Assembly: GCA_002448235.1 (NCBI GenBank)
Contig: DIXF01000016.1
Coordinates: 62,001 to 126,000, forward strand
Direction of reading: 5' to 3'
Source of the DNA: Syntrophaceae bacterium UBA6087
Lineage (GTDB): Bacteria > Desulfobacterota > Desulfomonilia > UBA1062
Length of the DNA: 64,000 bases
Shown: positions 34,786 to 43,089 of the stretch, piece by piece
Position numbering within the stretch: the stretch's first letter is position 1
How the letters are laid out: every line of letters begins with the position of its first letter
Notes under the pieces: generated by a model
Databases searched by the model: none
Told to the model about the DNA's origin: nothing
Seen by the model: the letters and a program-made list of their open reading frames with translations, nothing else
Made by a program: the position numbers and the translations under genes

Positions 34786-36171
34786 ATGGAAACAATTCAG
34801 ATTTACCGGGATATAAAGGACCGGGGGCTTGTGATCCAGAAAAGACTTGCATGCGATACGCTGACGCCGGTGCAGACATACTGGGCAGTGGTGGGCGAAG
34901 GCCAGGGGTTTCTGCTGGAGTCCATCCCGGGCTCGTACAGCTTTCTCGGCAGGTTTTCAGAGCCTTCGATTCTGACCATCCACGAACAGGACGACCCCTG
35001 GGCACGGATGCCTCTCCGGGGAAGCGCGCTGGAGTTTGGGCAGGCAGGGCTTCCTCCTTTCATCGGCGGATATGTAGGGTACCTGGGATATGATCTCGTA
35101 CGCGGGATCGAGAAGCTTCCGCGACCGGTGGCACCGTCCGGTTTTCCGGATTCCCGGCTCGGCCTGGTCGATACCTTCATGGTTTTCGATCATCTCAAGC
35201 AGTCGGTATCACTGGTGCATACCGTCCCATGCCCCGGGATCAGCGACGAGAAAGCCTTGAGCACGGCACGCGAGGCCTTCTCGGCCATCGAAGATGCTCT
35301 TTTCTCGAAACCGCACATGCCGGTGGCCGAAAAGCCTTCCCGGTGCGCTATCAAGGGAGTTTCCCTGGATGAAAAAGGCTTCATCGACGCGGTGGGAAAG
35401 GCAAAGGAATACATCAGAGACGGCGAGATCATCCAGACGGTGCTTTCGCGCCGGCTTCAGCTCGATGCGTCCTGCGACCCATTCGATACCTACAGGCGCC
35501 TTAGGCACATCAATCCCTCCCCGTATCTTTTTTTCATCAACTTCCGCGATGTGACCCTGGTCGGGTCGTCGCCCGAGGTCATGGTCAAGCTCAGGGGCGA
35601 TACCGTCACCTCCCTTCCCATTGCAGGCACAAGGCCGCGCGGGAAGAACGGAGAAGAGGACGAAAGGCTTGCAAAGGACCTCCTGGCGGATGCAAAGGAG
35701 CGCGCGGAACACCTCATGCTTCTGGATCTGGCCAGAAACGATGTGGGCAGGGTGTCAAAGCCGGGAACGGTCAAGGTAACCTCCCGGGAGATCGTAAAGC
35801 TGTATTCGCACGTCATGCATATCGTTTCCTGCGTCGAAGGTCAGAAGAGGGCCGAGCTGAGCAACACAGACGTGCTCAAGGCATGCTTCCCGGCAGGGAC
35901 GGTTTCCGGTGCGCCCAAGGTGAGGGCCATGGAGATCATCGACGAGCTGGAAGGGATGTGCAGAGGGCCCTATGCAGGGGCGGTGGGGTATCTGTCCTTT
36001 AACGGCGATATCGATACCGGGATCGCCATCCGCACCATCTTCATCCGGGGCAAGCAGTTCTACGTGCAGGCAGGCGCTGGGATCGTCTGGGATTCGGTAC
36101 CGGAGAACGAATTGAAAGAAATAGACAATAAGCTCAGGGTCTTGAGCACTGCTCTGGGAGGTATGGCATGA
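34786..36171 (+). CDS. trpE: Anthranilate synthase component I
   Basis: The ATG at 34786 lies 17 nt past the attenuator; an upstream in-frame extension would run through the terminator and is rejected. The 461-residue protein has the Trp feedback element LLES (FLLESIPGSYSF) near residue 45 and the chorismate-binding core (LVGSSPEVMVKL, RPRGKNGEEDERLAKDL, LDLARNDVGRV, FPAGTVSGAPKVRAMEII). It converts chorismate and ammonia to anthranilate with TrpG. The stop overlaps trpG as ATGA. Confidence 0.97.
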   Translation: METIQIYRDIKDRGLVIQKRLACDTLTPVQTYWAVVGEGQGFLLESIPGSYSFLGRFSEPSILTIHEQDDPWARMPLRGSALEFGQAGLPPFIGGYVGYLGYDLVRGIEKLPRPVAPSGFPDSRLGLVDTFMVFDHLKQSVSLVHTVPCPGISDEKALSTAREAFSAIEDALFSKPHMPVAEKPSRCAIKGVSLDEKGFIDAVGKAKEYIRDGEIIQTVLSRRLQLDASCDPFDTYRRLRHINPSPYLFFINFRDVTLVGSSPEVMVKLRGDTVTSLPIAGTRPRGKNGEEDERLAKDLLADAKERAEHLMLLDLARNDVGRVSKPGTVKVTSREIVKLYSHVMHIVSCVEGQKRAELSNTDVLKACFPAGTVSGAPKVRAMEIIDELEGMCRGPYAGAVGYLSFNGDIDTGIAIRTIFIRGKQFYVQAGAGIVWDSVPENELKEIDNKLRVLSTALGGMA

Positions 36172-36746
36172 TACTCATGATCGACAACTTCGATTCCTTT
36201 ACCTACAACCTGGTCCAGGGTTTTGAAATCATGGGGGGCTCGGTTGCGGTATACCGGAACGACGCGATCGACATCGGAGCCATCGAAGAGATGGCCCCCT
36301 CCGGTATCATCATCTCGCCGGGGCCCGGTATGCCGAAATCCGCAGGGATCTCGGTCGAGGTGATCAGGCGGTTTTACGGGGAAATCCCCATCTTCGGGGT
36401 GTGTCTCGGGCATCAATGCATCGGCGAGGCCTTCGGAGCTCAGATTGTCCATGCAGGCAGGGTCATGCACGGAAAGTTCTCCCCCATCCGCCATGATGAG
36501 AAGGATCTCTTTGCAGGCCTGCCGCAGGGTTTCTGCGCGGTCAGGTATCATTCGCTGGCCGTTGACAGGGAAACCCTGCCTGATGAAATCGAGATATGCG
36601 CCACATCGGATGACGGGGAGGTTATGGGCCTGCGGCATAAAGAATTCCCCCTTTTCGGTGTCCAGTTTCACCCGGAATCAATAGCCACCGAGCATGGCAA
36701 CGATATCATGAGAAATTTCATTGCAAGGACAAGGGAGGTCGCATGA
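36168..36746 (+). CDS. trpG: Anthranilate synthase component II (glutamine amidotransferase)
   Basis: This 192-residue class I amidotransferase has MIDNFDSFTYNLVQ at the start, the nucleophile Cys in GVCLGHQCIGE and the His-Glu pair in FHPES near the end. It supplies ammonia to TrpE. It is a free-standing TrpG, not fused to TrpD, and overlaps trpE and trpD by 4 bp on each side. Confidence 0.96.
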   Translation: MILMIDNFDSFTYNLVQGFEIMGGSVAVYRNDAIDIGAIEEMAPSGIIISPGPGMPKSAGISVEVIRRFYGEIPIFGVCLGHQCIGEAFGAQIVHAGRVMHGKFSPIRHDEKDLFAGLPQGFCAVRYHSLAVDRETLPDEIEICATSDDGEVMGLRHKEFPLFGVQFHPESIATEHGNDIMRNFIARTREVA

Positions 36747-37732
36747 AGAATTTTATCGAAAAGCTCATTGCCGGAAACGATCTGAGTGACGATGAGATGG
36801 GCAGGGCCTTTGACATGATCATGTCCGGTCAGGCCAATGACATCCAGGTCGGAGGGTTTCTCGTGGCGCTTCGGGCAAAGGGCGAGAAGCCGTCTGAAAT
36901 AGCTGCAGCGGCCCGCATCATGCGGGAAAAGGCTGTAAAGGTCGAGGTGGATTTCGATGTCATAGACACCTGCGGGACGGGCGGCGACGGCGCATCGACC
37001 ATGAACATCTCCACTGCAGTCGCCTTTGTCCTTGCCGGGGCCGGCATCAGGGTGGCGAAGCACGGAAACCGATCGGTAAGCTCTTCCTCGGGCAGCGCAG
37101 ACTGCCTCGAAGCCCTCGGCGTCCCCATAGATCTCGACCCTTCTCAGGCTGCGGAAGCATTAAAGGACGGCAACTTTGCATTCATGTTCGCGCCGAGATA
37201 CCATCCAAGCATGAAATACGCCATGCCGGCGAGGAAGCAGCTAGGCATGAAGACGATCTTCAATATCCTCGGGCCTTTGACGAACCCGGCAGGCGCAGCG
37301 TATCAGGTCATCGGAGTTTTCCATAAGGAGCTGGTCGACCCCATAATCGAGGTGTTGAGCATCCTCGGTTCGAAGGGGGCCATGGTAGTTCATTCCGGGC
37401 TCGACGAGGTATCCATTTCCGGGGTTACGGACTATGCGAGGCTACGCTGCGGTAAGATAGAGAAAGGGCAGATCAGGCCTGAAGACGCAGGGCTCGATCC
37501 GAAGCCCGTAGACGAACTGAGAGTGGCGAACCCTCAAGAATCGGCTCAACGCATCGAGGCCATATTCAATGGAACATTGAAGGGCGCCTGCCTGGAGAGC
37601 ATCCTTATCAATGCCGGGGCAGCTTTCATGGCGTATGATCCTGCCATCGATATCCGGGAGGGCGTGAACAGAGCATCGAGGGTCGTCACAAGGGGAGACG
37701 CCCTCCAGGCACTCCAGAGGGCGAGGCAGTAG
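36743..37732 (+). CDS. trpD: Anthranilate phosphoribosyltransferase
   Basis: The 329-residue enzyme has the PRPP-binding loop CGTGGDGASTMNIS and the second signature KHGNRSVSSSSGSADCLEAL, then FNILGPLTNPAGA. It transfers phosphoribose from PRPP to anthranilate. The start overlaps trpG by 4 bp, and the stop overlaps the trpC GTG start by one base (TAGTG). Confidence 0.97.
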   Translation: MKNFIEKLIAGNDLSDDEMGRAFDMIMSGQANDIQVGGFLVALRAKGEKPSEIAAAARIMREKAVKVEVDFDVIDTCGTGGDGASTMNISTAVAFVLAGAGIRVAKHGNRSVSSSSGSADCLEALGVPIDLDPSQAAEALKDGNFAFMFAPRYHPSMKYAMPARKQLGMKTIFNILGPLTNPAGAAYQVIGVFHKELVDPIIEVLSILGSKGAMVVHSGLDEVSISGVTDYARLRCGKIEKGQIRPEDAGLDPKPVDELRVANPQESAQRIEAIFNGTLKGACLESILINAGAAFMAYDPAIDIREGVNRASRVVTRGDALQALQRARQ

Positions 37733-38469
37733 TGGGCTTCCTGGCGCACATGTATCAGCTGTCCCGGCAGAGGGCTGCCGCTATGGACCGATGCAGGCTT
37801 GCCGTTCCCGCTTCCACCCGGTCGATGAAAGACGCCCTTCATGACATGGCCATTATTGCGGAGGTGAAATACGCCACTCCTGTAGAAGGGGATCTGGGGA
37901 TCACGAAAAAGCCCTCAGAACTGGCAGCAGAATACGAAGCAATGGGAGCGGCGGCCATATCCTGCCTCACCGAGCCCTCGTTTTTTTCGGGCCGTATGGA
38001 GTATCTCCTCGAGGTCAGGAATGCATGCGGGCTTCCCGTACTCATGAAGGACTTTATCGTGGACGAGCGGCAGATCCGTGCGGGACGCTCCATGGGAGCG
38101 GACGCCTTCCTTCTCATCACCGAAATGCTCTCCGATGATGAGCTTTCACGGCTCTACACCTGCGGTAAAGACCTGGGCATGGACTGTCTCGTAGAGATCC
38201 ACAGCCTCCAGGGCTTGCAGAAGGCGGTCCGTGTCGGCGCCGAGATCGTAGGGGTGAACGTGAGGGACCTCACTACGCTGAAAATTGTTCCCGATCGGCA
38301 TGAACAGATGTTCGGACTGCTCCCGGAAGGGGCGGTCAAGGTGGCCGAGAGCGGGATCTCATCGGGAAGAAGGATTGAGGAACTGAAAAAGGTCGGGTAT
38401 GACGCGGCGCTCATCGGGCGGGCCATGGCCAGGAAGGATATTCGCGAGGAACTCTTCGGATGTGGGTGA
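37732..38469 (+). CDS. trpC: Indole-3-glycerol phosphate synthase
   Basis: This 245-residue TIM-barrel starts at GTG 37732. Catalytic features are present: the first Lys in IAEVKYATPVEGDLG, the second in VLMKDFIVDE, and the phosphate-binding VAESGISSG near the end. The usual ASPS in the first motif is altered to ATPV. It closes the indole ring from CdRP. The gene overlaps trpF by 10 bp. Confidence 0.95.
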   Translation: MGFLAHMYQLSRQRAAAMDRCRLAVPASTRSMKDALHDMAIIAEVKYATPVEGDLGITKKPSELAAEYEAMGAAAISCLTEPSFFSGRMEYLLEVRNACGLPVLMKDFIVDERQIRAGRSMGADAFLLITEMLSDDELSRLYTCGKDLGMDCLVEIHSLQGLQKAVRVGAEIVGVNVRDLTTLKIVPDRHEQMFGLLPEGAVKVAESGISSGRRIEELKKVGYDAALIGRAMARKDIREELFGCG

Positions 38470-39023
38470 AAATTTGCGGGATCACACGGTATGAAGATGC
38501 ATGTATAGCCCTTGAAGCGGGGGCCGATGCGATCGGGTTCGTGTTCGCCCGGAGCACGAGGAGGGTCTATCCGCATCTCATCGACGCCTGGATTCACAAA
38601 ATAACAAAGGTGGAAAAGGTTGGCGTGTTCATGCAGGAAGATCCGAAATATATCCTGGAAACGGCCACGATACTCGGCCTGCAAACGATCCAGCTGCATG
38701 TCCCTTTCCGTCCCGATCACAGGATACTCCTGGAAAGATTCCAAATGATCTGTGCGGTGACAGGGCTGGATGGAATCGTGATCCCAAAGGATATCCCCTG
38801 CCGCATCCTGTTCGATCCGAGCACGGGCACGGGCACAGCGGGTGCATGGAGGCGCTGCGATATCCCTTATATCCTCGCGGGTGGGCTTACCCCGGAGAAC
38901 GTGAGGCAGGCCATTTCCCAGGCAGGGCCCGCAGGGGTGGACGTGAGCTCCGGGGTCGAGACCTCGCCCGGCATCAAGGACAGTGAAAAAATCAGGAAAT
39001 TCATACAGGAGGCAAAGGCATGA
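38460..39023 (+). CDS. trpF: Phosphoribosylanthranilate isomerase
   Basis: The 187-residue barrel has the catalytic Cys in VKICGIT (residue 6) and the general acid Asp in GVDVSSGVE. It is slightly shorter than the usual 200-210 residues, with a compact middle section. It performs the Amadori rearrangement between TrpD and TrpC. It overlaps trpC by 10 bp and trpB by 4 bp. Confidence 0.93.
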   Translation: MWVKICGITRYEDACIALEAGADAIGFVFARSTRRVYPHLIDAWIHKITKVEKVGVFMQEDPKYILETATILGLQTIQLHVPFRPDHRILLERFQMICAVTGLDGIVIPKDIPCRILFDPSTGTGTAGAWRRCDIPYILAGGLTPENVRQAISQAGPAGVDVSSGVETSPGIKDSEKIRKFIQEAKA

Positions 39024-40171
39024 AAGGCTATTTCGGAGAATTCGGCGGCCAGTACGTTCCGGAAACGCTGCTCCCGGCCCTGGTGGAACTTGAAGAAGCA
39101 TTTGCTGCGGCATCGGCGGACAAGGGGTTCTGGGAAGAGTTCCATGGATATATGAAGGACTACGTGGGCAGGCCGACTCCCCTTACCCATGTAAAGAGAC
39201 TCTCCGAGCACCTGGGCATCGAGGTATGGCTCAAGCGGGAAGATCTCAACCACACCGGTTCGCACAAGATCAACAACGCCCTGGGCCAGATCCTCCTTGC
39301 AGCCAGGATGAACAAGAAGAGGATAATCGCCGAGACAGGGGCAGGACAGCACGGGGTTGCCGCGGCAACTGCCTGCGCGCTCTTCGGGCTGACCTGTGCG
39401 GTGTATATGGGCTCCGAGGACATCGAGAGGCAGATGATGAATGTGGAACGCATGAGGCTGCTCGGTGCGGAGGTGGTTCCGGTCACGTCCGGGAGCGCCA
39501 CGCTGAAGGACGCCACGAGCGAGGCCATCCGGGACTGGGTGACGAATGTTGACACCACGTATTATCTCATCGGTTCCGCCATAGGTCCGCACCCATATCC
39601 GACCATCGTCCGCGAGTTTCAGAAGATCATCGGCATCGAATCCAGGCAGCAGATACGTGAAAAGACCGGCCGGCTTCCCGATGCCGTGATTGCCTGCGTG
39701 GGTGGCGGAAGCAATGCCATCGGAATATTCTCGGGCTTCCGCGACGATCCTGTGGAGCTCATCGGCGTCGAGGCATACGGCGACGGAAAAGAGCGGCACG
39801 GCGCCAGCATCAATTTCGGGGTTCCCGGCGTTCTGCACGGGACACGCTCTTTTTTGCTCCAGGACAGTGACGGCCAGGTTATCGAGACCCATTCCATATC
39901 GGCAGGCCTCGATTATCCCGGGGTCGGCCCGGAGCACAGCTTTCTCTCGGCATCGAAGAGGGCGAGATACGAGCTGGTGGATGACCGTCGGGCATTAGCC
40001 GCCTTCAAGCTCCTGAACAGGCTGGAAGGCATCGCGCCTGCCCTGGAGAGCGCCCATGCCGTAGGCTATCTGGAACAGTATGCCAGGGATCATCAGGGTG
40101 CTGTCGTGGTGGTGAATCTCTCCGGCAGGGGAGACAAGGACCTGCACACCGTGCTCAAGGAGATGTCATGA
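39020..40171 (+). CDS. trpB: Tryptophan synthase beta subunit
   Basis: The 383-residue TrpB1-type protein has the PLP Lys in HTGSHKINNALGQ (about residue 80), the phosphate-binding CVGGGSNAIG and RPTPLTHVKRLSE. It condenses indole and serine. Its partner TrpA follows with a 4-bp overlap, so the two subunits are translated together. Confidence 0.97.
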   Translation: MKGYFGEFGGQYVPETLLPALVELEEAFAAASADKGFWEEFHGYMKDYVGRPTPLTHVKRLSEHLGIEVWLKREDLNHTGSHKINNALGQILLAARMNKKRIIAETGAGQHGVAAATACALFGLTCAVYMGSEDIERQMMNVERMRLLGAEVVPVTSGSATLKDATSEAIRDWVTNVDTTYYLIGSAIGPHPYPTIVREFQKIIGIESRQQIREKTGRLPDAVIACVGGGSNAIGIFSGFRDDPVELIGVEAYGDGKERHGASINFGVPGVLHGTRSFLLQDSDGQVIETHSISAGLDYPGVGPEHSFLSASKRARYELVDDRRALAAFKLLNRLEGIAPALESAHAVGYLEQYARDHQGAVVVVNLSGRGDKDLHTVLKEMS

Positions 40172-40923
40172 TTACAAAAGCGATTCTGGCGAAAGAAAAG
40201 GCGATTATCCCCTATGTCACCGCAGGGCTTCCCGATCTCGATACCACCGGGGAAATTCTGAAGGCACTGGACGAAGCAGGTGCCGCAGCCATCGAGATCG
40301 GCGTCCCGTTTTCCGACCCCATGGCGGACGGGCCTGTGCTCCAGAAGGCATCCCATGCCGCTTTGCAGGCCGGTTTCTGCATGGACGGTCTGTTGTCCCG
40401 CATGAGCACATGGAGCGCTTCGGTGAAGGCGCCTTTGATCGTCATGTCCTATATCAACCCGATCATGAGGAGAGGGATTCGGCACACGCTCAAAAGCTTC
40501 AGGGAGAATGGCGTCCAGGGAGTCATCCTCCCGGATATGCCGCTGGACGGAAGGGACGTATACGAGTTGTGCAGGGATTCGGGCCTCGATCTCATCAGGC
40601 TCGTAGCCCCGACAACGCCTCTGCCCCGGCAGAAAGAGGTGATATCCCAGTGCAGCGGCTTCGTATACGCAGTCACAGTCAAAGGGGTGACCGGCGCTCG
40701 GGCCAGCCTTCCTGTCGAGGTCCGTCAGCAGGTATCGAATATCAAATCTTTTACGGACCTGCCGGTGTGTACCGGTTTCGGGGTGTCGGATGCCGGGCAG
40801 GTGAAAGACATGCTCACCTTTGCGGACGGCGTGATCGTGGGGAGCTACCTCATGGCAAAGATCATGGATTCTTCCCAGCCGGTGCAGGCAGCTCGGGATG
40901 CGTTCACTGCCCTGTTGAACTGA
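40168..40923 (+). CDS. trpA: Tryptophan synthase alpha subunit
   Basis: The 251-residue barrel has the catalytic Glu in IEIGVPFSDPMADGPVLQ and the catalytic Asp in ILPDMPLDG. It cleaves indole-3-glycerol phosphate and channels indole to TrpB. It is the last gene of the trp operon. A short inverted repeat (40955-40973) follows without a T tract, so a terminator is not certain. Confidence 0.96.
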   Translation: MITKAILAKEKAIIPYVTAGLPDLDTTGEILKALDEAGAAAIEIGVPFSDPMADGPVLQKASHAALQAGFCMDGLLSRMSTWSASVKAPLIVMSYINPIMRRGIRHTLKSFRENGVQGVILPDMPLDGRDVYELCRDSGLDLIRLVAPTTPLPRQKEVISQCSGFVYAVTVKGVTGARASLPVEVRQQVSNIKSFTDLPVCTGFGVSDAGQVKDMLTFADGVIVGSYLMAKIMDSSQPVQAARDAFTALLN

Positions 40924-41021
40924 GGGCGATGGTTTTTTAAAAGCAGGGACGGGACTCGCCGGGAAAGGGCGAGGTTCACATCATTGATTCCCGGCCGGGC
41001 CGGTGATATTCTTATGCCATC

Positions 41022-41948
41022 ATGAGATTCATGTGGCGGAATCTGCCGGTGTTCTTCATCTGGCTCATAGGATTAAGCGTGCTCAACAACGCTCTGCATC
41101 ACGTCTCCCCCCCGGTGGAGAGCGTCAAGGCGCTCTCTTTCTTTCCGCTCGCGTGTTCTCTCATACTCCTATGGTACGCCTGCAGAAAAGAGTATGGCGG
41201 GGAGAGGATGTTGCGGTCGTTTTTCCCCTGGGCGGCCGGAATGACAATCCTGTATCTCACCCCGTTCATGCATGGCCTGAGCCTTCCGCTCGACATGCAG
41301 ACACAGAGGTCCATCTATGAATTCAGCGCCCTTGCCCAGTTCGGGCTCCTCCTGGTCCATGCACGCACCTGGTTCAAACCATGGGACTGGGTCTGGATAT
41401 TCGGCGTGACGCTCTTTTTCGGGATGATCCTGGAAAACGGAGGGATCATTCTTGGTGTTTTTTCGGAGCCGGGTTATCTTCTCTACTTACCCGGCCTGCC
41501 TGCTCCCCTGGCTACGGCGCTCGGCTGGGTGAATGTGCTCTACTGTGCATTTTTTGCTGTGGAAAGGATTTTGCCGAATATGTCGCCCTACGGCAGGGGG
41601 CTGGTGTGTGCCCTGATCGGGTTGTCTCTGGATGTGGTTTTCGACCCTGTCGCCACAAGGCTCGGATGGTGGGTGTGGGCTCCCTCTCTGGAAGTAAAAA
41701 TCTGGGAGGTCCCCATCATCAATTTTATCGCCTGGTTCTGGGCGCTCTTTCCCTATGTTACGGTGTATTACTGGGTTAGGGGAATGGAAAACTATGGGGA
41801 GGGAAGGAAGGTAATCTACTTAGTAGGCGGGTTTCCGGTGATCCTATTGGGAGAATTTCTCGGAGTTATTACCAATCTGGCTTTGGCGGGAGACTGGGCA
41901 GGGCTTTTGGTAATTCATAGATTCTTCATTAATTTTGGATCGTTATGA
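41022..41948 (+). CDS. Polytopic membrane protein, DUF422/carotenoid-biosynthesis-like
   Basis: This 308-residue protein has about eight hydrophobic segments. The region ENGGIILGVFSEPGYLL with LPAPLATALGWVNVLY, then DVVFDPVATRLGWWVW and PIINFIAWFWALFPYV, follows the pattern of DUF422/CruF-type carotenoid hydratase-like membrane proteins. No carotenoid pathway gene is nearby, so this is a family-level guess. The last 20 bp overlap the convergent glycosyltransferase gene. It marks the boundary between the trp operon and the O-antigen locus. Confidence 0.6.
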   Translation: MRFMWRNLPVFFIWLIGLSVLNNALHHVSPPVESVKALSFFPLACSLILLWYACRKEYGGERMLRSFFPWAAGMTILYLTPFMHGLSLPLDMQTQRSIYEFSALAQFGLLLVHARTWFKPWDWVWIFGVTLFFGMILENGGIILGVFSEPGYLLYLPGLPAPLATALGWVNVLYCAFFAVERILPNMSPYGRGLVCALIGLSLDVVFDPVATRLGWWVWAPSLEVKIWEVPIINFIAWFWALFPYVTVYYWVRGMENYGEGRKVIYLVGGFPVILLGEFLGVITNLALAGDWAGLLVIHRFFINFGSL

Positions 41949-43089
41949 TATTTTTATAAAGTTCTTCATATGCCTGGACCATGGAAGTGAGGCTGTAATG
42001 GTCGATGATTCGCTGCCGGGCAGATATTCCCAGGTTTTTACGATAATCCGAGCCGGCATTCAGGAGGTGCTGCCAAGCGGCGCACAGGGCCTGAGGATTC
42101 TTCTTCGGTACCACTATTCCTGCATCTCCCACAAGAACAGCTGAATCCCCGACATCGGTAACTACACAGGGGATGCCGGTTGACATGGCTTCCCCGATTG
42201 CATTCGGCAGCCCTTCGCCCCAGGCTGAAGAGGAAGTAGCTATGTCAAGGGATGTGAATATTTTGTCGGTGTCGCTTCTTTCGCCCAGGAGATGGAAACT
42301 GGTTTTATCAAGAGAATACGGCAAATAATTCTCTAAGGATGGGTATGCCCAGCTGACTCCTCGCCCGGCCAGGATGAAGTGGCCCCCTGGACAGGATTGA
42401 AGAAAAGCTTCTGCAGCCTTAAAGAAAGTAGCATGATCCTTCATGGGATCACATCTGCATACCAGGCCGATGACAAAGGCTTCTTGGGGTATTTTCAATT
42501 CAGTCCTGATTTTCACACGCGCATCCGTATTCGGCTTGAAGGTATAAGTATTAAACCCATTGGTTATGATAGCCCATCTCTTTGGGCGATAGCCAAGTTC
42601 CTCATGAACATCCCTTCCTGCATATGAATTTGCGATAACCACCGAGGGGGTCTGCGAAAATGTGGCACCCGCTTTCACAGTAAAACGATATATGGGTCCA
42701 TAGACCGAGAGATCCATGTCTGAACAGCGGATATTCCACAGGGTTCTTTTTGGGTTTAAGAGCGTTAGTCCGAGAAGATTGGCATGATACATCCAGCACT
42801 GGATTATATCAGGTTTTATGAGACTTGCCATGAAACGAAGACGTAGAACGGCCCTCAGGTCAGGCATACCCTTTTTCATATTTAGGCTAGAAACCCGGAT
42901 ACCCGACTGTTCTAACGTGTGCCCCAAAATGCCGGGCCTTGTCATGCAGACAACATGGTTTTCGAAGGCGTTCCTGTCCATGGAAGTGGTAAGCCTGAAA
43001 AGGTTTTGTTCTGCTCCTCCGATATCCAGTGTCGATATAAGGTGGAGAATTCTTACCGGCCCGGGAGATTTTCTCGGGATACTATCCAA
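41929..43089 (-). CDS. Glycosyltransferase, GT4-type
   Basis: The 386-residue protein has the GT-B pattern: an N-terminal LHLISTLDIGGAEQNLFRL donor/acceptor loop, a mid-protein FVIGLVCRCDPMKDHATFF and the C-terminal nucleotide-sugar site EGLPNAIGEAMSTGIPCVVT. It transfers a sugar from a nucleotide donor during polysaccharide assembly on the cytosolic face. It overlaps the asparagine synthetase gene by 8 bp and is the last gene of the minus-strand cluster. Confidence 0.88.
   Translation of the reverse strand: MDSIPRKSPGPVRILHLISTLDIGGAEQNLFRLTTSMDRNAFENHVVCMTRPGILGHTLEQSGIRVSSLNMKKGMPDLRAVLRLRFMASLIKPDIIQCWMYHANLLGLTLLNPKRTLWNIRCSDMDLSVYGPIYRFTVKAGATFSQTPSVVIANSYAGRDVHEELGYRPKRWAIITNGFNTYTFKPNTDARVKIRTELKIPQEAFVIGLVCRCDPMKDHATFFKAAEAFLQSCPGGHFILAGRGVSWAYPSLENYLPYSLDKTSFHLLGERSDTDKIFTSLDIATSSSAWGEGLPNAIGEAMSTGIPCVVTDVGDSAVLVGDAGIVVPKKNPQALCAAWQHLLNAGSDYRKNLGISARQRIIDHYSLTSMVQAYEELYKNIITIQN

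Noticed and set aside
34572..35093. 173-codon frame starting at the trp promoter
   Set aside because: It begins inside the -35 box and runs through the attenuator out of frame with trpE; the 29-codon leader with WWW in another frame explains the region.
40955..40973. Inverted repeat after trpA as operon terminator
   Set aside because: The six-base stem has no following T tract, so the call is not supported.
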